Source: Oscillospiraceae bacterium (GTDB lineage: Bacteria; Bacillota; Clostridia; Oscillospirales; Ruminococcaceae). From it: a DNA stretch of 11,416 bases. This document shows, piece after piece, positions 1 to 6,697 of this stretch. Position 1 is the stretch's first letter. Each line of letters begins with the position of its first letter. Both the position numbers and the translations under genes were made by a program. The notes beneath the pieces were generated by a model. That model worked only from the letters and a program-made list of their open reading frames with translations, was not told the DNA's origin and searched no databases. The stretch lies in contig WRIP01000025.1 of the NCBI GenBank assembly GCA_009782665.1, forward strand, positions 1 to 11,416, written 5' to 3'.

Positions 1-63
1 TAACAAAATAACTAACACAATTGCTAACATTTTCTTGGTCTTAGCTGTAAATCTCTTTTTCAT
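1..63 (-). CDS. N-terminus of a secreted or membrane-anchored protein (partial)
   Basis: Only the first 21 codons are inside the window; the gene continues past the left edge. The ATG at 61-63 is preceded by a strong Shine-Dalgarno (GGGGAAAG, plus positions 67-74) seven bases away. The visible peptide begins MKKRFTAKTKK and continues into a hydrophobic run (MLAIVLVILL). This is a classic positively charged n-region followed by the start of an h-region, so it is a Sec signal peptide or a signal anchor. The mature part is not visible, so no function can be given and a lipoprotein cannot be told from a freely secreted protein. It is leftward like the EF-G-like gene behind it, but a strong terminator at 250-282 separates the two, so it probably has its own promoter within 64-249. 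Confidence 0.7.
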   Translation of the reverse strand, partial: MKKRFTAKTKKMLAIVLVILL

Positions 64-89
64 TTTCTTTCCCCAATCTCTTTGTTTTA

Positions 90-114
90 GTTGACTCACT
101 GTCAACGTTTTTTT
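90..114 (+). terminator. Hairpin with T-run on the plus strand (terminator-like, or an operator dyad)
   Basis: A perfect 6-bp dyad GTTGAC (90-95) / GTCAAC (101-106) with a five-base loop is followed on the plus strand by G and seven T (108-114). This is the form of a short rho-independent terminator for rightward transcription, yet no rightward gene precedes it. Read leftward, it lies about 30 bases upstream of the start codon of the signal-peptide gene and contains TTGACA, so it could instead be an operator or leader hairpin for that gene. No good -10 lies at the matching distance. Confidence 0.35.
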
Positions 115-249
115 CTTACTGATGTATTATTCGAGAATGAGATTGAGTTTTTTGGTGTCATTTATCTTTCTTTTCAGAATTAATTTTGTGTATTTGTAAC
201 CTTTCAACTTGCAGTAGATATCAGGTCGTCTGTCATAATGTCCAACTGT

Positions 250-282
250 AAAAAAAGAGGGTGGGAGATATCTCCAACCCTC
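250..282 (-). terminator. Rho-independent terminator of the EF-G-like gene
   Basis: On the minus strand GAGGGT and ACCCTC (277-282 and 257-262 in plus coordinates) enclose GGAGATATCTCC, with one mismatch between the two stem parts. The hairpin is followed by seven T (A250-A256 on the plus strand). It begins about 20 bases past the TAG stop of the EF-G-like gene and should end its transcript before the next leftward gene. Confidence 0.88.
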
Positions 283-300
283 ACGCTTAACTTATTTTAC

Positions 301-2367
301 CTATTCTTCGTTTTCACGGAATTCCTTTGTTTCTTGTATTACCTTCTGTTCTAGAGCTGCTGGCAGCTGCTCATATCTCAGGAACTCCATAATGAAGCTT
401 CCGCGACCTTGAGTAGAGCTGCGAATATATGTAGTGAAATCACTCATCTCGGATTCGGGTACCTCTGCTTCAACAAGCTGTAGATTATCCTCTGCTTTAC
501 TCATTCCGAGGATTCTGCCTCTGCGTTTAGTTACCTCACCCATTATATCTCCGGTGTTGTTGTCAGGTACAAAGGTCTGAACACTCATGATAGGTTCGAG
601 TAGAACCGGGGATGCTTGAGACATACCTTCTCTGAAGGCAATACCGGCTGCTGTTTTGAATGCCATTTCAGATGAATCTACCGAGTGGTAGGATCCGTCC
701 ACCAATGTAGCCTTAACTCCGATAACCGGATATCCGGCAATAACACCGCGGGCAGTACTCTCAATTAATCCCTTCTCAACTGCGGGGAAAAAATTTCTCG
801 GGACCGATCCGCCAAAGATCTTCTCTTCAAACACCAGTTCGTCGCTATCACAGGGTTCAAACTCTATCCAAACATCACCGAACTGTCCATGCCCACCCGA
901 CTGCTTCTTATGACGTCCCTGAACTCTGACCTTCTTGCGTATTGTTTCACGATAGGCGACCCTAGGCATAGTGAGATCGACCTCAAGTCCGAACTTGGTT
1001 TTGAGTTTACTGATGATTACATCCAGATGCTGTTCTCCCAAACCGCAGAGGATCTGTTGTCCAGTCTCGGAACTCATATAGTAGTTGATGGTTCTATCTT
1101 CTTCCATCAGCCGTTGCATGGAACTGCTGATTTTACTCTCATCACCCTTCTTTTTGGGTGATATTGCCATTTTAAGACTGGGATAAGGGAACTTCTGTTC
1201 TTCAGCAATGAGTACTTTGGATGGATCACAGAGTATGTCACCGGTTTTTGCACCTGTCAGTTTGGTAATGGCCCCTATATCTCCAGCAATGAGCTCGGTA
1301 ATATCAGTCTGTCTTTTACCTTTTATCGACAGTAGCTTACCGAGTCGTTCCTGTTCTAATGAACGAGAGTTATATAATGCGGAACTCCCGGTTAGTGTTC
1401 CTGATAGTACCTTGACATAGGACAGTTTGCCGACAAAGGGGTCTGCAACCGTTTTAAACACATATGCGACCAGTTTTTCTGCAGCATCACACTTAACCGA
1501 TACATCCTCGTTCTGTTTGTTCTTTAGTACCAGATCGTCAATTTCACAGGGGGAAGGCAACATATTATTAATGACTTCAAGCAGTATGTCTATTGCTTCG
1601 AGTTCTACAGCATCACCGCAGAGTACCGGGGTAACCGAGCCGGTCTTCATGCCCAGCTTTATTCCCTTAATGAGTTCATCTCTGGTAAAAGGTTCCTCCA
1701 TAATGAACTTATCCAGCAGTTCTTCGTCCGTCTCGGCGACTGCTTCCGACAGGTCGTGCTGATACCCATCTAGGATACCTTCAGGCATATCGACCTCTGT
1801 CGCTTTACCGGCAGAATAACTGTAAGCCTTTTCTTTAAGGATATCTATGTAGATATTGGGTTTCCCCTCCTCGATTATCGGTACGACCAACGGACACACA
1901 GAGCTTCCAAACTCACTACGTAGCTCTGCAATACATTTCTCAAAATCCGCATTTTCTGCAGCCATTTTACTTACATAAAACATACGAGCTTTGTTATTTG
2001 ATACTGCCACCTTATTTCCCTTAAAAGTGCCAACCTCTACTCCTGAGCGTGCGGAGAGTACCGATATGACAGTTTCCACTGCCATAACACCCTCATACAT
2101 ACCCAATTCGAAATCAAACAGACCTGGAGTATCTATTATGTTCACCCTAACTCCCTCATGGTCATACGGAGTGACCGATGCGGAGATAGAAGCTCTTCTC
2201 TTTATCTCTTCGGGGTCAAAGTCTGAAACCGTATTTCCGTCACCGACTGAACCTAATCTATCGGAAGATTTAGTTAGGTAGAGTAATGCTTCAGTAAGTG
2301 AAGTTTTACCGGCTGAACTGTGTCCGGCAAACATAATATTGCGAATCTTTTCTGTTGTATATGCCAT
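301..2367 (-). CDS. EF-G-like translational GTPase with degenerate guanine-recognition motifs
   Basis: This 688-residue protein has the full EF-G layout: G domain (about 1-270), beta-barrel domain II (about 296-380), domain III (395-465), domain IV (466-590) and domain V (592-675). The P-loop is AGHSSAGKT (14-22), the switch II motif is DTPG (79-82), and domain IV has the family signatures QSGGHGQFG and DGSYHSVDSSEMAF. It fits the EF-G-like paralogue group found beside the canonical factor, not main EF-G, because G2 reads RRASIS instead of RGITI. Unusually, G4 reads SKMA (133-136) where NKMD is expected, and G5 reads CGDA (250-253) where GSA is expected, so guanine specificity is doubtful. 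A Shine-Dalgarno (AAGGGGG) sits seven bases before the ATG. The gene is monocistronic, with a terminator downstream. Its role is unknown; ribosome binding is plausible from domains III-V. Confidence 0.9.
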   Translation of the reverse strand: MAYTTEKIRNIMFAGHSSAGKTSLTEALLYLTKSSDRLGSVGDGNTVSDFDPEEIKRRASISASVTPYDHEGVRVNIIDTPGLFDFELGMYEGVMAVETVISVLSARSGVEVGTFKGNKVAVSNNKARMFYVSKMAAENADFEKCIAELRSEFGSSVCPLVVPIIEEGKPNIYIDILKEKAYSYSAGKATEVDMPEGILDGYQHDLSEAVAETDEELLDKFIMEEPFTRDELIKGIKLGMKTGSVTPVLCGDAVELEAIDILLEVINNMLPSPCEIDDLVLKNKQNEDVSVKCDAAEKLVAYVFKTVADPFVGKLSYVKVLSGTLTGSSALYNSRSLEQERLGKLLSIKGKRQTDITELIAGDIGAITKLTGAKTGDILCDPSKVLIAEEQKFPYPSLKMAISPKKKGDESKISSSMQRLMEEDRTINYYMSSETGQQILCGLGEQHLDVIISKLKTKFGLEVDLTMPRVAYRETIRKKVRVQGRHKKQSGGHGQFGDVWIEFEPCDSDELVFEEKIFGGSVPRNFFPAVEKGLIESTARGVIAGYPVIGVKATLVDGSYHSVDSSEMAFKTAAGIAFREGMSQASPVLLEPIMSVQTFVPDNNTGDIMGEVTKRRGRILGMSKAEDNLQLVEAEVPESEMSDFTTYIRSSTQGRGSFIMEFLRYEQLPAALEQKVIQETKEFRENEE

Positions 2368-2400
2368 AGGTTTTCCCCCTTAAATATGTCATACTATACC

Positions 2401-2412
2401 GCTCTTGCGAGC
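2401..2412 (-). promoter_or_regulatory. Leader hairpin of the EF-G-like gene
   Basis: On the minus strand GCTC-GCAA-GAGC forms a 4-bp stem closed by a GNRA tetraloop, about 35 bases upstream of the start codon and 5' of the Shine-Dalgarno. It is short and may be chance. Confidence 0.25.
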
Positions 2413-2442
2413 TAGTGTCTTGTGTAAAGCGTAACGATACAT

Positions 2443-2464
2443 ATTCTATCATATATATATGATA
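2443..2464 (-). promoter_or_regulatory. Probable extended -10 promoter of the EF-G-like gene, next to an 18-bp palindrome
   Basis: On the minus strand TGATAGAAT is an extended -10 element (TG-n-TAGAAT; hexamer at 2443-2448). It would start transcription about 70 bases before the ATG. The -35 region at the right spacing is poor, as is usual for extended -10 promoters. The -10 overlaps a perfect palindrome, TATCATATA/TATATGATA (2447-2464), which could be an operator or just an AT-rich repeat. Confidence 0.4.
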
Positions 2465-2565
2465 AATAAAAGCAGAACTGCAAAAAAAACCGTACCTACG
2501 TGCTCTATATGCTGGGTATATATTACTCACTGAACTGTAGATAATTTGCTTCTTACGCTATATAG

Positions 2566-2593
2566 ATTCTACCGATTTTTTGAAGGAAGACAA
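2566..2593 (-). promoter_or_regulatory. Alternative upstream promoter for the EF-G-like gene
   Basis: On the minus strand TTGTCT (2588-2593) and TAGAAT (2566-2571) are separated by 16 bp. The match to sigma-A consensus is moderate (4/6 and 5/6). Used alone it would give a leader of about 190 bases. Confidence 0.35.
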
Positions 2594-2614
2594 AAAAGAA
2601 GAACCCAATATATG

Positions 2615-2651
2615 AAAAGCATCCCGGAGTTTATCCAATTCTAGGATGCTT
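2615..2651 (-). terminator. Probable terminator of the rlmB-type/pseudo-ATPase operon
   Basis: On the minus strand AAGCATCC (2644-2651) pairs with GGATGCTT (2617-2624) to give an 8-bp stem about 25 bases past the TAG stop of the membrane protein gene. The loop is long (19 bases) but contains a further ATCC/GGAT pairing option. Only four T follow, so it is weaker than the terminators at 250-282 and 6654-6681. Confidence 0.55.
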
Positions 2652-2676
2652 AACCTACACCATACAGCTACTCTAG

Positions 2677-5193
2677 CTACTGTGAGTAGCGTTTAGAAAC
2701 AGATAACAATGCGATTAAAACTAGCCACGGTAACTGGAACAGAATAACAAAGAAGACGTTGAGATATATGCCATCAAAGAACGACATAATCAGTGACAAC
2801 AATGCTCCAACTATCATGGTCACCAGTTCGATGGTCGTGGTAATTCTGAGTATGGAATTCAGTTTATAACAGGAAACGATACCACCAACATATGAGCTGA
2901 GAGATCCTATATGGGTAAACAGTGATTGTGTGTGGTTGGTATATGCAGTTTGCTTAGCTAATTCCTCCATATCACTTTCACCGACCGTTGCCAGCATAAC
3001 CCTCGGAACCTTATATATCACCGAGATCTTCTCGGTTGTGATGTTAAAATCTCTTGTACGTATGAGCACATTGACATTTTCTCGCTCAAAGCTCCTCATC
3101 GCACGCATTACTTCAGGATTCGGGGTGTAACTGACCACAAACATCGCATAGAGTTTACCGGATACCGCAAGATAAATAGCATCTCGTGTACTGTTCTTTG
3201 TATATCTGTTCTCATAATCCCGTGAGGGGACATCTATCTCACGTGATTCTAGTAGTTCTCTTGTCCCTATGAGTAGACGGGTTTGATCGACCCAGCAGCT
3301 GAATCCCAATCCATCTTCGTAGATAATATTATCAACGTCATATAGCATCTCGGTCTTGTTCTGGATAACGTTTAGGAACATATGTGACATAGTATCACAT
3401 GATTGAATCAAAATAGATGCGGCATACAGTATCGCCTTATCTATTCGTTCCTTATCGAAGGTTTTTATTCCATGTAGCATTACGTTACCTCTCGGGAAGA
3501 GTTCTCTTCCTTCAAGTACGACACAATTAGCATCGATAACCTCATTCACTGCACTGAAACCCGGCACCACACAGCTTATCCGAGATAGGGTCTTCTGCAT
3601 TCTGTCAAACGGTAGCGAGTTGACCAACGTCGCAGAGAAAGGTGCGGTCAGTGATGCAAATATGGTAAACATATGGATTGTAAGCGGGAGATTCTTAGTT
3701 CGCAGATATAATATGACAGCTGCTACCAACGAGACACAGAACATTATAGATGTGGGAAACATAACAATATCATTGAGTATATTTCGGGATTTGGAATGGG
3801 TCAGGAATCCGTCGGTGAATCCAGTCTTGCGTTTAATGATGATTCTGGGAGAATCATCTCCGAAGGCTCTTGCTAGTCTAGAAGCAAATGCATTGTCATC
3901 TAGTACAGCCGTAGCGAATTTTTCATGATCACTGGAGATAGATATGAACCCATCATAAACCCGTTTTGATGAGATTCGTTTACCTATGACGGTGAACAAC
4001 AGAGCCATAACCGCAGCAGCTGAACCGTATACATAGTCGGTCTGCTTAACCACAATACTGTAGATGACTTCAATCAGACTTGCTAGCAATGCTAAAGCCG
4101 TTATTGAGTCGGTGTTGGAATCGAACACCACCAATCTAACTAATCCTTTAGCCACTGCCTTCATATTTGAGATTATTGCCATTAAAATGAATACCAGATT
4201 GAATATGGCAAGAGGCATAAACCGATTTGACTCATCGACCGATTCTTTGGTCGTGAGCATAATCGTAGCGATAATGAGCAATCCAAATGACGCAAAGGCA
4301 GTTAAGATACACCGTAATAGTAGATTTTTATCTCGTTTCTGTAGAAATTCGTTTACCTGATCGGTTTCGTCATCACTCTGATATTCAGATAGACTACCAT
4401 CCTTTTCGATTACCTGATCCTCAAATACCGGACCACCATCCTCACCTTCCACGAAGTCGGTTATCCGCTGGCGCTTGGGTCTTCTTTGGGTCGGGTCGGC
4501 ATCTATAACCACAGTGTTTCCGAAAAACGTCTTAAATTCGTTATCTTCTGCGCTGTCTTTAATGTTCAGTATCCCCTTATTCTGTACATCATCGCCTTCA
4601 TCAAGTAGTAGTCCACTAACAGCGGCTTCACTGTTATTTGCATCAGTTGCGTGTTGAAGGTCAATCGAGTTCGCTTCATTCGTAGTGATTGCTTCGTTCG
4701 CTATGCTCACTGCGGCTATATCTATCTGAGAGGTGGCAGTAAATAGTGGATGTTTTTCGACAGGTTCGTGCATAACAACTTCATCGATACTCCCACTGTC
4801 AATATCTTCAATCTCAATCTCCTCGGTATCCACAACCTTTTCTGTAGTTACCCTCTGTGATTGACTGTTTAGTGGTCCTATTGCATCTTTATCTAGACCG
4901 ACACCTGAAAGTGCATTTTTAAGTGAACGTAGGTTGACTTCTACCGCGTCTTTAGGTGAAAAGTCTGGCGTTTCGGGTTCAGGAGGTGCCATCTCTAAGG
5001 TCGGTTCTTTGACAACTTCAACGACCGGTTGTGGCTCAGGCTCCACAGCCGATGTATTACTCTTCGCAGATTGCGACTTTATGAGCTCAATTTCTTCTTG
5101 GTTAGTCTGTCGCTGTTGTTCTTCCTGTTCTCGTTTTCTGCGAATCTCGTTTAGTATCTCATCAAGTTGTGCATCTTTATCGAAATCAACCAT
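2677..5193 (-). CDS. P-type ATPase-derived membrane pseudoenzyme with long acidic N-terminal region
   Basis: This 838-residue protein begins with about 290 hydrophilic residues, with coiled-coil-like charge at 10-40 and then acidic low-complexity sequence. Eight probable membrane segments follow (about 291-313, 325-345, 363-382, 388-405, 475-497, 503-525, 783-805, 810-832). The 6+2 layout with a soluble block between TM6 and TM7 is that of P1B-type ATPases. Within that block the family landmarks align in order but are altered: CVVLEGREL (557-565) for TxVFDKTGT; a clear nucleotide-domain match at FSCWVDQTRLLIGTREL (631-647); VSYTPNPEVMRAM (687-699) for the VSDTPKP-like strand; IRTRDFN (711-717) for LTGDN; and VGESDMEEL (737-745) for VGDGxNDxP. 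The segment between TM4 and TM5 is only about 70 residues and lacks TGE. It cannot form the aspartyl phosphate, so active pumping is unlikely; a sensor or scaffold role is inference. A Shine-Dalgarno (GCAGGAG) lies 13 bp after the rlmB-type stop, indicating cotranscription. Confidence 0.8.
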   Translation of the reverse strand: MVDFDKDAQLDEILNEIRRKREQEEQQRQTNQEEIELIKSQSAKSNTSAVEPEPQPVVEVVKEPTLEMAPPEPETPDFSPKDAVEVNLRSLKNALSGVGLDKDAIGPLNSQSQRVTTEKVVDTEEIEIEDIDSGSIDEVVMHEPVEKHPLFTATSQIDIAAVSIANEAITTNEANSIDLQHATDANNSEAAVSGLLLDEGDDVQNKGILNIKDSAEDNEFKTFFGNTVVIDADPTQRRPKRQRITDFVEGEDGGPVFEDQVIEKDGSLSEYQSDDETDQVNEFLQKRDKNLLLRCILTAFASFGLLIIATIMLTTKESVDESNRFMPLAIFNLVFILMAIISNMKAVAKGLVRLVVFDSNTDSITALALLASLIEVIYSIVVKQTDYVYGSAAAVMALLFTVIGKRISSKRVYDGFISISSDHEKFATAVLDDNAFASRLARAFGDDSPRIIIKRKTGFTDGFLTHSKSRNILNDIVMFPTSIMFCVSLVAAVILYLRTKNLPLTIHMFTIFASLTAPFSATLVNSLPFDRMQKTLSRISCVVPGFSAVNEVIDANCVVLEGRELFPRGNVMLHGIKTFDKERIDKAILYAASILIQSCDTMSHMFLNVIQNKTEMLYDVDNIIYEDGLGFSCWVDQTRLLIGTRELLESREIDVPSRDYENRYTKNSTRDAIYLAVSGKLYAMFVVSYTPNPEVMRAMRSFERENVNVLIRTRDFNITTEKISVIYKVPRVMLATVGESDMEELAKQTAYTNHTQSLFTHIGSLSSYVGGIVSCYKLNSILRITTTIELVTMIVGALLSLIMSFFDGIYLNVFFVILFQLPWLVLIALLSVSKRYSQ

Positions 5194-5206
5194 GTTTTAC
5201 TCCTGC

Positions 5207-5968
5207 TTAATATATATCAGCTGTATTTCGCTGTCGAACAATTTCATACATTAATGCTCCTGCCGCTACCGAAGCGTTGAGTGAATTTATCCTTCCGTAG
5301 ATTGGCAGTGACACTATATAGTCAGAAAGCTGTTTGAGTAGATGTGAAACACCCTCACCTTCCGAACCAATTATGAGTAATGTCGGGATCATAAAATCTA
5401 CGGTATACACACTCTGCCCGTTCATATCCGCTGCAAAGCAGAATACACCAGCTTTTTTCAGTTCACGCACTGTGGAGGCTAAGTTGGCTACTCGTGCGAT
5501 AGGCAGGTAGTTAACTGCACCAGTAGATACTCTAGCCACCGTTTGATTTATCTGTAGGTTACGACGTTTAGGGATTATTAGCCCATCAGCACCGGCGACC
5601 TCTGCAGTACGAATAATCGCTCCGAGATTGTGTGGATCTTCAATACCATCCAGCATTAATATGAAGGGAAGCTTTCCTTTCTGTTTGGCCACTTCGAGTA
5701 TATCTACAACCTCGACATACTCGATAACTGATGATATTGCGACAACACCCTGATGATTGCTACTCAAGCAAATTGACTCAAGCTTCTCGGTCGGCACCCT
5801 TTTGATAACTGCATTCTTTTGCTTTGCCAACGCGACATAGTAGTTGGTTTGTTTACTGTTATCGGAATACTCAACGTATATGACGTCAACCGGACGCTCA
5901 CTTTTCAAGAGCTCCAACACTGCATTTCTACCGTAAGATATATAACTGTTATCCTGTCCTTCCAACAT
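5207..5968 (-). CDS. rlmB: 23S rRNA 2'-O-methyltransferase, SpoU/TrmH family (RlmB-like)
   Basis: This SAM-dependent enzyme methylates a ribose 2'-hydroxyl in structured RNA; RlmB acts on 23S rRNA G2251 (E. coli numbering). Residues below are counted from the start used here. The N-terminal substrate-binding part opens with SYGRNAVLELL (about 11-21). The SPOUT knot motifs are DPHNLGAIIRTAEVAGADGL (motif 1, with the conserved N and R), LIIGSEGEGVS (motif 2) and INSLNASVAAGALMYE (motif 3). The 253-residue length fits the family. An in-frame ATG nine codons upstream (5993-5995) would give 262 residues, but it has no Shine-Dalgarno; the ATG at 5966-5968 follows an AG-rich stretch (GAAAGAG) at a suitable distance. 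It is the first gene of a leftward pair with the pseudo-ATPase. RlmB and the related TrmH-like 23S methyltransferases are hard to tell apart by eye, so the exact target base is uncertain. Confidence 0.88.
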   Translation of the reverse strand: MLEGQDNSYISYGRNAVLELLKSERPVDVIYVEYSDNSKQTNYYVALAKQKNAVIKRVPTEKLESICLSSNHQGVVAISSVIEYVEVVDILEVAKQKGKLPFILMLDGIEDPHNLGAIIRTAEVAGADGLIIPKRRNLQINQTVARVSTGAVNYLPIARVANLASTVRELKKAGVFCFAADMNGQSVYTVDFMIPTLLIIGSEGEGVSHLLKQLSDYIVSLPIYGRINSLNASVAAGALMYEIVRQRNTADIY

Positions 5969-6040
5969 GTCACTCTTTCTTTTCTTTACTATCATAATTA
6001 TATATCATTCATCTCAAGTCTCGCAACTTCAACTATTGCC

Positions 6041-6067
6041 CGGGTCTAGAGTGGTGCTGTAGACCCG
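6041..6067 (-). promoter_or_regulatory. Hairpin in the rlmB-type leader
   Basis: CGGGTCTA (6041-6048) and TAGACCCG (6060-6067) form a perfect 8-bp stem with an 11-base loop, about 70 bases upstream of the gene on the minus strand. No T-run follows, so it is not a terminator. Just upstream, at 6091-6106, an 8-base unit AGACTCTA is repeated twice in tandem. Its role is unknown. Confidence 0.4.
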
Positions 6068-6138
6068 ACTATATATCTGTCTATCAGCAGAGACTCTAAG
6101 ACTCTAGTAAAAGCATCTTCAATATATGATTTGCTCGT

Positions 6139-6167
6139 AGTATATTAGGTATGCGATTATGTGAAAA
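6139..6167 (-). promoter_or_regulatory. Probable sigma-A promoter of the rlmB-type/pseudo-ATPase operon
   Basis: On the minus strand TTTTCA (6162-6167) and TATACT (6139-6144) are separated by 17 bp. Four of six bases match the -35 consensus and five of six the -10. Transcription would begin near 6132, giving a leader of about 165 bases that contains the hairpin at 6041-6067. Confidence 0.42.
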
Positions 6168-6210
6168 CTAACACTTAAGATATCTTTTTCTAATGTGTTC
6201 GGTGACATAA

Positions 6211-6249
6211 GCAACATATTGATAATTGTCTAGATTATCCAAATGTTGC
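6211..6249. repeat. Long imperfect inverted repeat (39 bases)
   Basis: GCAACAT (6211-6217) pairs with ATGTTGC (6243-6249). Inside it GATAAT (6221-6226) pairs with ATTATC (6234-6239), leaving a 7-base loop and a 3x3 internal loop that contains one more possible pair. No T-run follows on either strand, so it is not a simple terminator. Confidence 0.5.
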
Positions 6250-6409
6250 AAAGATAACCTTACCATATACTTTCATAATTTTTACATTTAGTAAATATTC
6301 AGTTATGCATGGCTTTTGTTGAAATGTCTGTTGAAAATGTTTATAAACCTCGGAAATACAGCGGTTTGAAAAAGAAAAAAGCTGCATTTTGTTGTGTTTT
6401 CAACTGAAT

Positions 6410-6425
6410 GTTAATAGTTATTAAC
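6410..6425. repeat. 16-bp dyad, operator-like
   Basis: GTTAATA and TATTAAC are separated by two bases, giving a perfect 7+7 dyad typical in size of a dimeric regulator's binding site. No promoter was recognised next to it, so the assignment is open. Confidence 0.3.
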
Positions 6426-6653
6426 ATAACTTCCTGTAATATTCAACCCATTGACGCATTTTTCGCTATGAAAATCTCGTGAATTTTCCTCGGGATTTTA
6501 GCTATTTTGCTAAATTGTCATCGATTCAAAAGGGTATGTCATCTAAGGTCAATTCAATATATGTAGCTAAACAGAAGTGACTGCATAACCATGCGATAAT
6601 ATACATCGTCAATTTGTTACAATCTGTAGGATTAATGAGATAAATGTCAAGAG

Positions 6654-6681
6654 AAAATCAGCTGCCGAACTGACAGCTGAT
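6654..6681 (-). terminator. Rho-independent terminator of the GH30 gene
   Basis: On the minus strand ATCAGCTGTC (6672-6681) pairs with GGCAGCTGAT (6657-6666) in a 10-bp stem with one T-G pair and a five-base loop. It is followed by a T-rich tail (TTTTCTCTT), 17 bases past the TAG stop. On the plus strand the same stem is followed after four bases by six T, so it may act in both directions. Confidence 0.8.
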
Positions 6682-6697
6682 GATCTTTTTTAGTATG

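Larger units (their letters stand above)
6168..6653. other. Gene-free AT-rich interval with several dyads
   Basis: This stretch of about 490 bases lies between the rlmB-type promoter and the glycosidase terminator. It has no open frame with a credible start and no recognisable tRNA, tmRNA, RNase P or SRP RNA. It does hold clear dyads: a 39-base hairpin at 6211-6249, a 16-bp dyad at 6410-6425 and TTTAGC/GCTAAA at 6497-6514. A further imperfect stem (6354-6362 with 6381-6389) is followed by T-rich sequence. It may be decayed sequence or an unrecognised RNA. Confidence 0.4.

Noticed and set aside
1427..1762. Open frame on the plus strand opposite the EF-G-like gene, and similar ones opposite the other large genes
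   Set aside because: The serine-rich, low-complexity translations are shadows of the coding strand; none has a ribosome binding site or family motif.
2481..2490. Run of eight T on the minus strand as a terminator inside the EF-G-like upstream region
   Set aside because: The only stem before it (CGTA-GG-TACG) has a two-base loop and could not form a stable hairpin.
2306..2530. Leftward open frame of 74 codons overlapping the EF-G-like start
   Set aside because: It runs through the probable promoter and leader of the EF-G-like gene in another frame, has no ribosome binding site and no recognisable motif.
6047..6060. T-box-like sequence on the plus strand (AGAGTGGTGCTG)
   Set aside because: It only partly matches the T-box motif, there is no terminator/antiterminator pair, and no rightward gene follows for over 2 kb.
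6324..6407. 27-codon frame on the plus strand (begins MSVENVYKPRKYSG)
   Set aside because: The length is within chance, there is no Shine-Dalgarno before the ATG, and no promoter was convincing.
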